Shown: positions 24,983 to 38,598 of the stretch, piece after piece
Numbering within the stretch: the stretch's first letter is position 1
Layout: each line of letters opens with the position of its first letter
Origin: Eudromia elegans
Lineage: Eukaryota > Chordata > Aves > Tinamiformes > Tinamidae
Reading direction: 5' to 3'
DNA: 64,000 nucleotides
Assembly: GCA_003342815.1 (NCBI GenBank)
Contig: PTEX01000094.1
Span: forward strand, 186,001-250,000
Made by a program: the position numbers and the translations under genes
Notes under the pieces: model-generated
The model's database searches: none
Told to the model about the DNA's origin: nothing
What the model saw: only the letters and a program-made list of their open reading frames with translations

Positions 24983-25036
24983 GGAGAGCCTGGCCCACGA
25001 GGACCACCTGGTCAACCTGGACTTCCTGGACCTCCA
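24983..25036 (+). CDS. COL22A1: COL22A1 exon (window exon 10), 54 bp
   Basis: Encodes GEPGPRGPPGQPGLPGPP, a proline-rich and so thermally stable stretch. Acceptor TTTGTAG, donor GTGAGT. It matches human GAPGPRGHQGAPGPPGAR in position. Confidence -1.
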
Positions 25037-26246
25037 GTGAGTAGTTGTTGTTGCTAACAAAACCCAGGAACTGAAATTTGGACTAGTGAGAGGGTTATAT
25101 GCAAGATCTTATGCAGTATTCAGGTATTAAGTGTTTAAACAACACCCTTAGCCTTCTGTTTTCTTCATAATTATAACTTCTTGAGTTGTGGACTGCCACT
25201 GTGAGCACTTGGGGACAGAAAGTAGGACAGGGGTGCTGATGACATAGAAATAGACTTTCTCTCAAGGCTGTTGTCCTGCAGATGTTTGTTTCCTATTTTT
25301 GACTTCATAAGGGACTAAAGGGGACACTCATTGTTAGCTTGCAGGTCATGGTGTGTGTTTATGCATCTCAGCAGGGAATATAACATTTTTTTTATAGCAA
25401 TGCAAGTACACTGACATTCTTATCTGTGACTTAATTGCAGCTTAAGTTATATTTTATAATGCAACTCTTATCAGGAAATCTCACTTCAAACTATCACTGT
25501 TGCCTTATTTTCACGGTATATTTTCAATTCTCAGCTGTTTGTTGTGTTTCACTGTTGACTGGGTTTTGTAAAATTAATAACGTGAAGATGCAATACAGAG
25601 TTAAGTCTGTCTTTTATGATGTAATTTAACTACAGTTGTGTGCTCTGGATATCATCAGAGCATTGCCACTTTATCTTGTTTTCATATTCCCTCCTGCTCA
25701 CAGGACATTTACAAAAAGAAAAAAGGACTAAGGCCAGGTCAGATATGATGTTCTGCTTGCAGGGTGCTTGACCTTTTGGGGCCAAACTCTTCTTGGTGGT
25801 GGCCCCTGACAAGACAAGGGGTAATGGGTGCAAATTAAAACACTGGAAGTTTCATCTCCATGTGAGGAAGAACTTTTTTCCTGTGAGGTGCCAGAGCCCT
25901 GGCACAGGCTGCCCAGAGAGGTTGTGGAGTCTCCTTCTCTGGAGATCTTCAAAACCCACCTGGATGCCACCCTGTGCTCTGGGTGTCCCTGCTGGAGCAG
26001 GAGGTTGGACTAGATGATCTCTAGAGGTCCCTTCCAACCTCAGCCTTTCTGGGTTTCTGTAACCTTGCATATTTTTTGCAAAACTATGTGTACTAAAATG
26101 AATTGCCTTTAACATGTTGTTATCAGGCAGGAGTTGTCTAGGTAGCCGTACAGTAACAGTAGCACAGAAGAGCTAGGACATGGTTATAGCATTCATTAGT
26201 TATTCTTTCTCAGTTAATTTGATAAAAAATATTTTCATTTTTAAAG
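25037..26246 (+). other. COL22A1: Intron 10
   Basis: About 1.2 kb, a quarter of it the CR1 fragment at 25762-26061. The acceptor side is AT-rich and ends AAAG. Confidence -1.
25762..26061 (+). mobile_element. CR1 LINE 3' fragment, fairly well preserved
   Basis: About 300 bp of the CR1 3' region with its hallmark blocks in order: GACAAGGGGTAATGGG, GGCACAGGCTGCCCAGAGAG, GTTGTGGAGTCTCC, GGTTGGACTAGATGATCTC and AGAGGTCCCTTCCAACCTCA, then a decayed terminal TTCTG repeat. It is 5'-truncated as usual and much less diverged than the other CR1 pieces here. It is the main pointer to a bird genome. Confidence -1.
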
Positions 26247-26300
26247 GGAGTGGCTGGTTCAGAAGGCAAGCCTGGAGTCCCTGGTTTACCAGGTCCACGG
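26247..26300 (+). CDS. COL22A1: COL22A1 exon (window exon 11), 54 bp
   Basis: Encodes GVAGSEGKPGVPGLPGPR, six perfect triplets, in the slot of human GPIGPEGRDGPPGLQGLR. Acceptor TAAAG, donor GTGAGT. Confidence -1.
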
Positions 26301-29300
26301 GTGAGTTGTAATTTTTATTTGTAATACATCTCAGTAGGCTATGGATCGGGCACTTTGACTAATTTTGAATATTTTTCTGCCCTGATTTCTATTTTTTTAA
26401 GCATCCTTCAGACCTGCATCCTTTTTTCTAGAGCTTCTTTACCAACCTGTAGCTTTCAGTATCTTTTAGAGTCCTCTTTGGCTCCCTGGAAAAGTCTTCT
26501 TCTGTTTTTCTCTCGTGCGCTCCTTGCTGCTGAGAAGGTTGTTGCCCCTCTTCCCTTTGTAGGCTCTTTGGATCTGCATTATCTCTTCTGTGGAAGGGCT
26601 ATGAGCAAAGGACAGTGGAAGGAATAAATATATTTCTTGGGAGGTGGCTTTGTAGATGATTTGAGTTAACTCGCCTAGTACTGAATTTTACTAATCTGGG
26701 GAAAATCATGCCGAATCTCATGCTAACATCAGAGCAGAAAAGGTCATTTGCTTGCTTTCTTGTACTTTTCCAGTCTTTAGAAAATATCACCTTGCCTTTT
26801 TAGCACTGCTTCTTTTTAACTGTGCTGTACTTATGAGTTGACAAGTTCTGAATTGTCCTGGTTTTAAAGCCTGCTGGGAAACATTATTTCCTGAATAAGA
26901 TTAATAGACAATATTAGGTGGATAAAGGACAGTGATCTATCAGAGTCTGTGACAGGACACAGGATGCTTCTGCTAATGATCATTTGATTAGAGATGTCGT
27001 TTGGTACATACTGTGTTTGAATGCTTCCCTAGACTCTGCTGTGTCTAGCTAGTTAGACTTTTCCTAGGGGCCTTTTTTGGTCATCAGGCATCTGAGGTGG
27101 ATGGATTTTATTTCTTTAATTAAGGGCAATTAGTCAATGACTCTGAACTCTTGAGATGAATAAAGCCCTAGGCTTGCCTGGATAGCCTACAGGTGTGGGA
27201 GAGATAATAGATTAGTAGATACTACCCATTCACTATTAGTACTGTTCGTGCCAAAATACAGAAATAAATCTTGCTATTAATTACCATCTCAAAAATTTGA
27301 TTAAAAAAACCTAGTATTTCTCTGAACTTTCTCAGAAGTTAAAGTACAGGACTAGGAATCGTCTCTCTCCCTGGGCTGAGATTTAAAGGGATGTGAGGTG
27401 AGGGCTCCTTCCCAGAGCTGACCTGTGCAGAACAGGTGAAAATCACTAACCATCTGCTTGGCTCATGTCTCTGCTCCTTTATACAGGTGGGGTTTCAAGG
27501 AGTGATGTCACACCAATTTCTGTCTGAAAATATTGTCCCTGAGCTGTTTTATGCTGCTGTAATATCTTGTAAAGGAAAGGGCGAATTTCAAAGGAGTATT
27601 GAAAGGAAAAAGGCATTGAATTCAGGCCCATTTGACTTCAGGACTCTCTCAATCAGCCTGCTGCAAAGAGGCTTATACCAAATGGTTGCTGTTTTGCATT
27701 ATAGCTCAAAAGCCTCAACCAGGATTTAGATCCAGACTATGCATTTATTTGTATGGAGCCCTTACCCAGAAAGAGATGCAGATACAGGCGTTTGTTGCAG
27801 CTCTTAGTTTTCTGCAGTGCTTTAGTTAGTCATTACACAGTTGGCACAAATGACTAATGGGCTAAAGATGTGTTTGGAACCATTACATAGAGGAATTCAA
27901 GTCTCATAACCACAGTCCTCTGGAACTGGAAGACCTTGAGCTGGGAAAGGACAGAGATGATGTTGTCTGGTGTTAGAAATCAAATGTAGGAGCTACCCAC
28001 TCAGTTTATATGAGCTTTCATAGAAGATGGCATGTTGTGCCAAATATTCTAATAACAGAAGGATTGGGTTGTACATGTCAGAGCTATTTCTTGGAAAGAA
28101 GGAGCTATGATATTCTTTTGGCCTGAAGCTTCTGTTCCTCCTATTAGTGCAGAAATAGTAGAACATATGGGATACTAAAGTTACCATTAAGCAGAACCAC
28201 TTTAAAAGAGAGTTACCATTTATGTTAGAATAAAGAAAGAATCAATTTAAGATGACTACCGCAAGTTCAATCTATCACTTGAAACATTTATTTTACTTAC
28301 AAAAGTTTTTCTACAATCCCTATTTAGACTGCACTTTTTTTGGAACAGTTGCAGAGTTGTCTGCTCGTGTGTGATACGAGTCAATAACTAGCGGTGATGA
28401 GCAAGCCCTGTCATCATACCTGGAGTTCCCAGATTGTCTCTTTCTACCTTTTGAGGGCTTCCTGCCTAGCTGGGTGTTCTCCCTGTAAACATTATGAATT
28501 GCAGTTACAGCCCAACCATATTCAAGACGTGCATTCTTGGGCAAACTTAGCACAAGTTATGGACAAGAGACCTATCAAGGAGAGCAACATACAGCTGCTC
28601 TAGAAAGCACAGAGGGAGATGAGGTAACTGAAAGCCCAAAGGCTGAGGATCCCTGTGCTGTGCAAGGCTGAAACCTGAGGGAAGAGGGAGCGGGCTAAGG
28701 AAAACACTGCTGGCTCCTAGTTGGCATTAGAGAGAGAGAGGCTGAATCAGGGAATGTGTTGGACTATCTTCTTAATGCCTTATTTAGCAATGCAAAATCA
28801 GACATTTTGTGGAGAGTAGGAGGGGTTTCGTGTTCTGATGAAGCTGATGGTATTGCAAAGATGGATAGCCAAATAGATCAGAAGTTAGCTTTCCCATATA
28901 TAAACCTCTTCCTCCTCCACCCCATTCCCGGGAGTCCCAATACACAGCGTATATTTTCAATGTGAGATCTTTAATGTGGAAAGCCATTCAAATGGCTGCT
29001 TACCTCTTTGTGCAGAGACTCAGTGGGGGCAGTACACTAACTAAAGGAGGACATAAGCTGGGGAAACAGATCATCTGGCATCTAAAAGCACATGTCTGTT
29101 AGCCTGCTTTAGGTGCAGGTATTGGAGCCTTTTATGGGTGTAGGGAAAGTACAAGCAATCTCCTCAGTACCTTTGCTGAACTGCTAATTCACACTGACAA
29201 TTCACATCCATCCTTCAATCCTCTCTGGGGCCAGGAGATAATAGTTTCAACCTGAATGGAGCAACTTTATGTTCATTTCATTAGCCAGACATTTCCAAGT

Positions 29301-32300
29301 ATCTGGCAGCTGAGGTCTACATTTTGGCAATGATCTCCTCATCTCAAGAGTGCCCAGTGGGAAGAATGAAGCTTTGCTCTTCTCATCTGTCCCTTAAGAT
29401 GTCTGAGTGATAGATGGTGCTGTCTCTTCCGATTTTACTAAAACTGCCTGAATATGAGCTAAAACCCTGAGACGATGGACTCTATTCACTTTGTTCTTTT
29501 TCTCCTCCTGTCTTCCTCTTCTGCAAAATGAAAAGTGCTTTGTTATAAATCTCTCTTTTTTTTTTGACTTTTGATATCTGATCTACTGAAATATTTGCTC
29601 AAAATAAAACTGTCTTTTCTTATTTGATAGATATAAAAGGTACAAATATCAGATACATGCTCTAAGAAAGTGTAGAGATCTTTGAATAATCCAGCCTAAG
29701 CACAGGAGTCTTATGAAGTGGGTTCCAAAGAACTTGGAATTCCGGGACTCAATTTGCCTCTTCTTTAAAAGGTGCAAGATCATTTAAAGTGATTGAATTT
29801 CCAATAGGAAGCCAAGAGAAAGAAATCTACTTACGCTTAACAGAGCATTCTACTTTTACATAAGATGGTAGCTAGCTAGACCCATTGCAGGGTTGATGCG
29901 TTGTCTTCCAGGTTAGCTTTCTGACTTTGCTCTCAAGATTTTTTTCATGATGATTGATTAATTAGCATAAAGCATATTAAAATACAGGAATAATAATAGT
30001 TATATGAAAAGACTCTCAATATAATGAAATCGGGCAAATAAGTGTTAAGGATTCTGTTTTTCATGCTGCTTCATGTACAAGATAATGTATACAAAGACTG
30101 GAGCTCAGATTGAGAGTGAATTTGACATAGAAGCAGAGAACTTACAGACTTTTTGCTAAGAGTACTTTGTGGCAGCTAATTGCAAAATTGAATTTTTTAC
30201 ATTTTGTCAGGTTTGAGCATGAGGAATGAGTGTTAACTCAAGTGAGTCTCAAAGGGGAGTCTTCTGCGCTTTTAATTCAGCTGTCGTGTTTCAGGAGTTT
30301 TGTGTTCATGTGTCCTCATCCTCTGAATGTTTACCACTGAAAGTGGAGCAGAACAGAGAGCTCTACAGTCTTTTCTTGAGTCTTTACAGCTACATTGCAA
30401 GGCTATGAGCTTCAATAACTGTGACATACTTGTTTTATAATGTGGTCTAAAAGTCCTGTTAAAGACAAACTGCTGGATTCGAGGCACATTCAACCTGAAA
30501 GAGATGTTAAGAGAAATTGTATGTGCTTGAAGGCTTATCCTTGTTGGCTGTCACCTGTGGAGTTAATTTCTTGGACCTCTGAGGGCTGCTCAGTTCTTAA
30601 TAGGGAGACAGGAATAATATTACACATCATGTTCCTCTTCTGGCCAATTTTAACTTGAAATTTTGCAGTGAACACTTTCAACTCTTATTTCTCGGTATAT
30701 TGATTTTTCCCTTGATTTTATTCAGCTTGGACTTCCAGGGTCTCAAGGGCTAGAGAGAACAGGTTGCTATCTGCAGGGAGTGAGGTGTCACATTAGGAAA
30801 ATATGCCAGGGAAGAGACCCCCAGCAGTGGGTCCTCTGTTGAGGAAAGAACCAGTGCCACGGAGCTACTTGTCCTTGTCCCAAATCCTTACTTCTCTTTG
30901 TCCCAGAAGTCTGCATAGTCACACACAAGCTGGGTGACCCCCAGTGGCATTACTATGCTGAGCCACACTAGAAAAATAATTTCTCTTGTTAAATTACTAT
31001 TCTTGCCCAGTATACATGAATTTTTGTAAAAGGTTGGTGACTTCATGATTTCTTCTTCTCTAGTAATAACTGAGTTAAAGGGACAAGGCTGGAAGGTATA
31101 ATCCTAGCATCCCATCTAGCTTACAGAGAAACAGTTGGCATTTATGCTAGCACATTCAAGGGTACTTCCTATGTACTTGGCACCAAAATCATCTCCATTC
31201 CTGGGGCCAAACTTCACTGAACACGATACTGTGAAATCATTTTGCCATTAGGTGTTCTGGCAGTTGGACAGCAAGATTAGAAACAGCCTTGTTCTATGAT
31301 ACCTTTCGAAGTCAAAACCTTCAGCAGAGCCGAAGTCTCCCCCGGTTTCCTGTCTCCTATATGGTAGATATCTTTCCAATGGATGTTTGTGTTCATATGT
31401 TTTTGAGTGTGTGAATTGTTTGCATGGCTGCTCTTGCAAGACTCATCAGGACAGAAGTAGAAAAGTAAGCAAATAAACATACAGCAAAAAATGAGGACTT
31501 GATGGTCTAGATTAAATCTAGAGCAAGACAAGAGTGTAATTGTCAACAAATATATTCATTCACAATAAAATACATGTTTTTAGCCATGCTATTATTCAAA
31601 TTGCCGATGAAAGCAAATAACACTCATTTCATACAGTCAAAGAGTGTGCACTCTTATACACTGAGTTGTGTCTTGCTATAAGTAACAGAGCATAATTGCT
31701 AGCCATGTCTGTCATATTACTGGACAATGTGGCATTTTACTGAGCTTTGTTCTCTCAGGTATAATTTCTCCCAGTAACTATTTCTGTACTTTCCAGACAA
31801 GTTGTAACATGATGGAACCACTTGTTTATTGCTTGAGTTGCCTCTGAGTGGCCAAAATGAGCCCTTGACAATGAGAAATTAAACTCATGGCCTATGCATC
31901 AATTATAATCTACTTCCAGGGATTTTTCAGTGTTTTCAAAAGCACGTAAGTTTTTTTGTACTCAGAGAAAGGATAGGCTCCTTCATGCACTTCACTGCTG
32001 CCACAAATTCACCCACCCTGCTAGTAGTGAAAGAATGGAGCAACAAAGTATGTGTTTATCACAGTAAGCAAACTGTCTTCTCCTCTTCTTTCTGGCTTCT
32101 GAGGCAGGTCTGGGGAGTTGGTGCAGCTGCCAAGTCCTTCCTGAAGTTCTCAAGTAATTTTTATCCGGTGGGACTAAGTTTCTATAAACCAGCATTCTCA
32201 GCAAAACATATCTGAGTAATGTCCTTAAGCTCTAAAACAACTGGGGATGATCTTGTCGATGACCAAAATGAGGTCTATACATGGTGCTCGCAACTGGTCA

Positions 32301-32602
32301 GCCTTGAGATACAAAATTTGAATGACTTGTTGGGGTTTAGTTGTCCAAAACACCAATTTATCACCTGTTTGTTTTTTTCTGTAGTTAAACTATGGGGATG
32401 TATTTGTACTTTTTAACTTTCAAAAGTTTAAAAAAAAAAAAAAGGAAATTAAAAAGGGGACAGCTACAGAAGCTGATTCCATTTATGAACCTTCAAAGGG
32501 TTGTAGAAAGTGTTTATTTCAAGTTCTTCTAAACCATATTACTTCCCTCTCTGAACTAGAAGGAGAAATAAAGGAAAAAATAAATGGTTTTGTATAAGTA
32601 GA

Positions 32603-32662
32603 AAACTGAGTTGTAAAATATGTGCCTTGCTCAAAGTAAGCAAGTCAGCAGGTGAACTGAAA
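32603..32662 (-). repeat. Weak MIR-like remnant
   Basis: AAACTGAGTTGTAAAATATG followed by CCTTGCTCAAAGTAAGCAAG resembles the reverse complement of the MIR core (AAACTGAGGCACAGAG ... CTTGCCCAAGGTCACACAGC). Short and diverged; tentative. Confidence -1.
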
Positions 32663-33850
32663 AAGAAATCAACCTTGTCTTTACGGCAATGTTGATCCTT
32701 TCTCTGAGCTCTCTTCCATGTGGGATGTTTTCACTGTGAATGTTTGATGTCCAACACATGATGAAGACCAGTGCCACCATATTCATGTGGGTGCACTTTT
32801 CTCAAGGCTACCTTGCCAGATCCTGGTTTATACTTCTGTGGCCTGAGGCATCTCTCTGGTTCTTCTGCAGGAAGTTTTCTTGCTTGCAGAGGACTCAGTG
32901 AGCTCTGTTCATTGGCATTGATCTCACCTCTACTTAATACCTCATGTCTTCATAGTTTGTGACTCAGAGTGTGAGTCTTTTATCTTCATCCATACACCTG
33001 AGTTCGTATGCCTCAGGCATGACCTGAAGTAGGACGAGCCCTCTGGCCTCTCACTGCTCATACTTGGGCAGTTGTGACCCATTCTGCTCGTGTATGTGTT
33101 CAGCTTAGGATGTTTCTCAAGCTTGCTTTCTTTCAGCAACCTTTGCCTCTCTTCCCTTTCACACACTTGCCAAAACTCCAAGAAGTCCTGTTGGAAAACA
33201 GCCAATCTGACTGAAAGCGTCTTGCAACAACTGCACACATCTGGCCAAAGAAATAAAATCATATTCAACACACAAGTCCTTTTTGAAAATAATAAAAGAA
33301 AAGGTATTATTTTAACAGACATGAATGCTAGAGGACTCTTGTTTTCTTGCACTTTTGGGGAATGTATGCATCAGAAATAAGAGGGTGTTTTCTTTCCTAC
33401 AACATCTTTCAATTCAAGGAGGGTTTCATGGAGTGTATTGCACTAGGGCAATGGGGTGAAAGTACAGCCGGTGCTGGGGTGATGAACACACAACTGTGCT
33501 GGAGAACAGGCAACAAATGTGACATGTTAGCAGGACAGGCCAACGTCTATAATAAGAATTAATGAAGTAGTCTTAGACTTTCACAACTCACATTTCTGCT
33601 ATGTCACTGAGAAATATTGAAGGTTTTACTCTGTAAAACGAGTTTTTATTAAAAACTTTACCATTAATTCTGTCAATATACTGGGTTGGTTTTTGCAGGG
33701 GGTGTTTCAAAGCACTCTTTTTCAAGCTTGAAACTTCGTGGTGGAGGTGGGCTGAAACAGAGTTGCTGCAAGTGTGGTCCCCGACTCACTGCTGATGGCA
33801 ACTTAACCCATTTTTCTCTTTCATGCTGTCAGTGCCTTTTTCTTGTTGCT

Positions 33851-33891
33851 CTCTCCAGAGATTCCTTCCAACCTTATCCATTCTGTGATAC
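33851..33891 (+). mobile_element. CR1 3'-terminal tip
   Basis: CTCCAGAGATTCCTTCCAAC followed by CTTATCCATTCTGTGATA is close to the CR1 3' terminus (AGAGGTCCCTTCCAACC ... ATTCTGTGATTCTGTG). Only about 40 bp are recognisable. Confidence -1.
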
Positions 33892-34380
33892 CCATCATTT
33901 CCTTCAGGTCTGGAGAGCAAACTGACCAAAACCCCAAAGGCCACTGGCAGCTCTGCAGGGAAGTGTGTTGCTGCAGAGCATCATCTGTACCTCAAGAGTA
34001 TGTCTGGGATGATGGCAATTGGCATGTTCAAGATATTTGTCCTCTTCTACTTGTCTGTTGGTACTCTTTGCGGCTACAAAAATAAGCATTGTTAGGGGTG
34101 GTTCTTTAGGTTCTTTCATATGAGCTTCCTTGAAGATGTGCACAGTTTTCTGGATATTCTTGTGCTATTTGTGGGAGCAGACTCAAGGTTACAGGATGTG
34201 ATGTTATCCATATATCATATATATAATGGGCAGATGAGAAGACCTGCCCTCTGAATAGTCTGCTGCTTTCCTTTCTTAGCATGTCCTATGTGTAGCGTGT
34301 ACCTATGTTATGCTGATTTACCTGTGTTTGAGTAAAAGCCTTTGGAAAATCTCACTGATCTTGCTTCTGTGACCACGCAG

Positions 34381-34434
34381 GGTAAGAAGGGGGAACCTGG
34401 ATTCCCGGGAATCAATGGTCTGATTGGACCTCAG
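34381..34434 (+). CDS. COL22A1: COL22A1 exon (window exon 12), 54 bp
   Basis: Encodes GKKGEPGFPGINGLIGPQ, aligned with human GKKGDMGPPGIPGLLGLQ. Acceptor CACGCAG, donor GTAAGT. It stands alone between two introns of about 8 kb. Confidence -1.
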
Positions 34435-34527
34435 GTAAGTGATTTTTGCTTTTATTCACTTTCACCTGACTAGAATAATATATTGGTAGGTGCCAAGGAG
34501 GAAGAAGGATATTTTTTGTGGAGTTTG

Positions 34528-34548
34528 TTATTATTATTATTATTATTA
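34528..34548. repeat. (TTA)7 microsatellite
   Basis: Seven perfect TTA units about 95 bp after exon 12. Confidence -1.
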
Positions 34549-37500
34549 CTGTTGTAGCAACAGGTGATTTGGAACAGCAATGCAGCATGCGAGCATGTGG
34601 TACCCTTCTTGTTATAATGCTTCTAGCCTTTAATATCTAGACTAATTTATCCCAGTATGAGAGAAGAATCTGTCTGTCCAGCAGTCGTTCCTTTTGCCTT
34701 CCATCCTTTTTTGGTAACTTTGAGGAATATAAGGAGGTGTTTTGAATGCTGTTTTCCCCTTGCTTGTGCACCAAGTAGTATTATTCCAGAGTGAAAGGAA
34801 TGATTTGTGTTTTGTAGTGTTGAGGATAGTCTCAGCTAATTGTTGGCTGTGTGAATTGGCAATTGCAGATATAGCTTCTGTGTCTTGAAGAGAAGAAGCA
34901 GTTTAAGAGGTGTTTGTTCTTCAGACAGTGTGCTGCTTAGAGCACAGGTTTGTTTTTGTGGCTTTGCTTATATTTACGTGTTACATTTCTACTAGCTATA
35001 GTAGGTTGAGAGTTAGCTTGTAGAATGTAGAGGTGGAGTCTTACAGCTAAGTGGTCATTCTCCAAGTGAGAGATGTTTTCTTAAGCTAGTGATCTCATAA
35101 TCCCTGTATTTTGGGGCTGGATAAAGCCTCAAGTTGTACCTACTGCAATTTCATGGTGTCTAATCAGTGCTGTGCAAATTCTCAGCAAAGAGAATTTGGC
35201 TCCAGTTGGGAATGACCCATGCTGGGGCCATAACTACTATTGTAGCCCATTTCAGCTGACCTTGGTCACTTCTATAAGGTGGTCTACAAGAAGAAAAATA
35301 TCTTGCAAAGTGTTCTCAAGCAAGAAAGACACAACCTTGTTTAGGCTGACCACTTAGTAGCTCCCCGTTCTCTTTTCAGTAATCTGTTAATCTTAGACAT
35401 TAGGACTTTGAATAACTGTTTAAATTTAGGCAGAAATGGCAGGAAGAATCTCCATTTCTACATCCATTGGTGACATACGCCATAAACATGACAAGCTGCT
35501 AGACAGCAGATGCTTTTTCTAGCTGCTTTTTCATTTGTTTCCTCTGGCAAGCTCTGCTCTTGTAACTAGGAAACATGATCTAGAAATGGATTTTCTTACA
35601 GACATTTTGTAAGGAGCTGTTCCGTGTCTGCTGAAAACATCAGAGAGGAAATCCAGTGGTCTGCAGTTCTGGGCACAGAGAGACCCTTGTGTCCGACTGG
35701 GAATGTTGTCCTGTGAAACCCTGCCTGATCCTGGTTTACATATTTTTAACACATCTTGCTTTGCTGCAACATCTGGTTCAAAGATATTTCATCAGTAGAT
35801 TTCAAGAGGAATGAAGGCTGTATTTTCCAATTAATTTAGATTTTTTTTTTTTTTTGTATAATATTAAAATTACCTTCAAAATGGCTAGCTATATTCCACT
35901 GGGAGAAGTTTTTTCTTGCTCTGGGATGAAGATTCTTGTGTATAGATTAATTCTGAGATGCCTTTATCTACACAAATAACACCATAGATAGTCAGCTCAG
36001 GTTCTCCGTGACTTTTAGACTTTCAGAAAATATATGTATGTGCATACATCAGCAAATTTATGCATGTATCTGCAAAAAATGCTACCGTAGCAATAAGTAA
36101 TCTTCCTTTCAGGATAAGCTAAATAAAACTTGTAAACTTTATATTAATTAAAACTAGATGCTACCCTTGTTCCATCAAGAATTTTTTAGATTGTTTATTC
36201 CTCTAACATAAATTTAAGAACGGAGGGTATTGTGCAGCTAGTTGCAGTAGCACCCTGTCCTGGACATATTGCTGCAGATATATTTGTATTTGAAGAAAGT
36301 GCTTACCTTTAGGTTGTGACAAAAATAATTTACAACTTAACAGCAGTTTTTGTAATACTATTTTTTTTTCCAAGTACTTAATCAGCATTTCTGTTTTGTT
36401 TGGATATGCTCAGGAAACATTCAAGAAGAAAAATGGGTATCTTATGGTGTACTGGGTCTATACAAGGACTGAAATGGTCTGAACTGAATCACTAAGCTAT
36501 CAAGGCTGAGATTCAGCTCCAAATGCAAGTAGTTCTCTATAGCAGTTGATGTCTGAACATGTGGGTGCCCAAGGTCCCGTAATAGTTTATCAAGATCCAG
36601 TTAATGGAGCCTGCAGAGCCATTGAGCTCTCCATAAAGTAGGTACATAGATCTGGGCAGCTCAGAGGGTCCCTAGACTCCACTATAAGAGCAGGTAGGTG
36701 ATCCTGCAGCAGTGGAAAAGCAAGACAGAACTCAAAAGTCTTTGAGCTTTGAGGGAAAATGCTGTTCCTCATGGTGATGATGTCTTTGATGTCTTCGGAC
36801 CGCAACTTCCCTTTGGCTGGATAACCTGGTGGTGGATAACTAAGACCTGTGAGGGAGACTGGTACAAGCTATACCTTTTATGATAGCGTCTGGGAGTGAT
36901 TTAATTATAATAATGAATTAATTAAGGATCATCCATAGAGTTCATCATGTGAGCACTAGTCCAGCTTCTCTTAAGCTGGAAATAAACGGTATCCTCTGAA
37001 ATGCATGGTGTGTGGCAAAGTCCTTTATGTGAGTTAATACTGTGAAATATAATAAAAACATACAAGCCCTCACTACAAAACTCAGATTAAATTCAAACTA
37101 TGCCTGTGCTGCTTGAAAGTGGAAGATACTGCTCAGAACTATCTTTAATAAGATCTAGATCTCTAAAAAAGTAAAGAAAGGGAGGACTTCAGCAGTGCAG
37201 AACACTAGTATCATTGAAACAAAAGACCGTAGGAAGGGCTTTTTGTTGTTTCATTTTCTCATTTGCAGCACTGGCTCAGTGAAATGCTTCAAAGAAAGTG
37301 AATAGGGAAATAAATCTTCTGCAGACAAAAGAGATCATGTCTGTATCTCATACTAAGTTTTTTTTTTTAAAAAAAAGGAAAGAAAAAAATAAAAAAAGTG
37401 TCTTGCACTGCAACAAGAAATTCTGTCGGAGACACTACTACATACAAAGTCAACTTTACTCAGGACTGCTAAGCAGTTGGTAAGATAGGCAGTTCAGAAC

Positions 37501-38480
37501 TCTTTATTTCCTAAAATAATGTTGGTACTCTAGTTATAAAACACCTGGTATAATAACAAGAGGTGTAATACATTTGTGAATTATGGCATTGTCACTAAAG
37601 ACAGATATGAAGTTTGCATATTCAGATCTGTTGGCTTCAAATGCTCTTGGTTTTCCATGTCACCAGCAATGACCTCTTTCTATATTCTCTTGGTTTATGA
37701 GACAGGATTTAGGTAACGAGAGCAATATAATACTCTAGTGCAGCTTTACTGAAAATGAATCAGGGGCATTGTGGTCATAGGTGCATGGAGTGAGAAATGA
37801 AGAACAGATCCAAGGAACTGATCTTGGAGACCTTTCTCATAGCATCACCTTTCTCATACTGTAAGAGGATCCAGACGTTCTCAAGGAATAACAAACAGGA
37901 GAAGGGCCTGTGCAAGTTTTGCCTGCAGATGCAAGTATCTGGAAAAAACATCAGGCTTCAATTTCTGTCTTAGAATGTCATTTCTTCACCTCCCCTTAAA
38001 ACATTGCTTTCCTCTCTGTCATGGAAAAGAGATTTGAGCTGAAAAAGAAGAAAACTCCTGGTGAAGTCACAAACAAAGGGTTTTGTTCCTTTTCCTAAGG
38101 ATCCTAAATCTGCCTTTCCCAGCCCATCTCTGAAGCAGAGTACGTATTGAAAGACAATATCCTTTAGTGCTTCCTGGAAGACAGAAATGTCTTTTACACT
38201 AAAAATGAGAGTTTCAGATTTCTGAGAACTGTCCCTACATTGCTTTGACCTAGAGATGGAGCTGGATGCAACATGAGCCCAATCCTCCCCTTCCCCAAAT
38301 GTGTTTTGGATTGTCCTCCTGACACCTGCATCCCTGCATACTTTCCCACAGATATTTGTGTATTTTAATGAACTTTCAAAATGTTTAAAAACAACAACTT
38401 GAAAATATTTAAAATGTTACGGTAAAATATCTATGTTTTGCAATAGTTTTCCTCATAAAGCCCTTCTGAGATTTCACCCT

Positions 38481-38598
38481 GTTGAGAAATGGGGAAACTG
38501 AGGCACAGCCAGGTTAGCTCACCTAAGGCAGAGTGGGGAATGCAGTGCAGGTTTCCTGGCTTTGTGCTATATTCTCTTGTGCTCCAATCTGCTCCATT
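38481..38598 (-). repeat. MIR-like SINE remnant
   Basis: GGGGAAACTGAGGCACAGCC, then AGGTTAGCTCACCTAAGGC, GCAGAGTGGGGAATGCAGTG and TTTCCTGGCTTTGTGCTATA, follows the reverse complement of the MIR core. This is the clearest SINE remnant in the window and is ancient by its divergence. Confidence -1.

Larger units (their letters stand above)
26301..34380 (+). other. COL22A1: Intron 11 (8.1 kb)
   Basis: The longest intron in the window. It is AT-rich, with a collagen-like pseudo-exon at 30726-30762, a possible MIR scrap at 32603-32662 and a CR1 3' tip at 33851-33891. Little of it is recognisable repeat. No gene found on either strand. Confidence -1.

Noticed and set aside
32942-33352. 136-codon minus-strand open frame
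   Set aside because: No known domain, intronic, and composition typical of non-coding AT-rich sequence.
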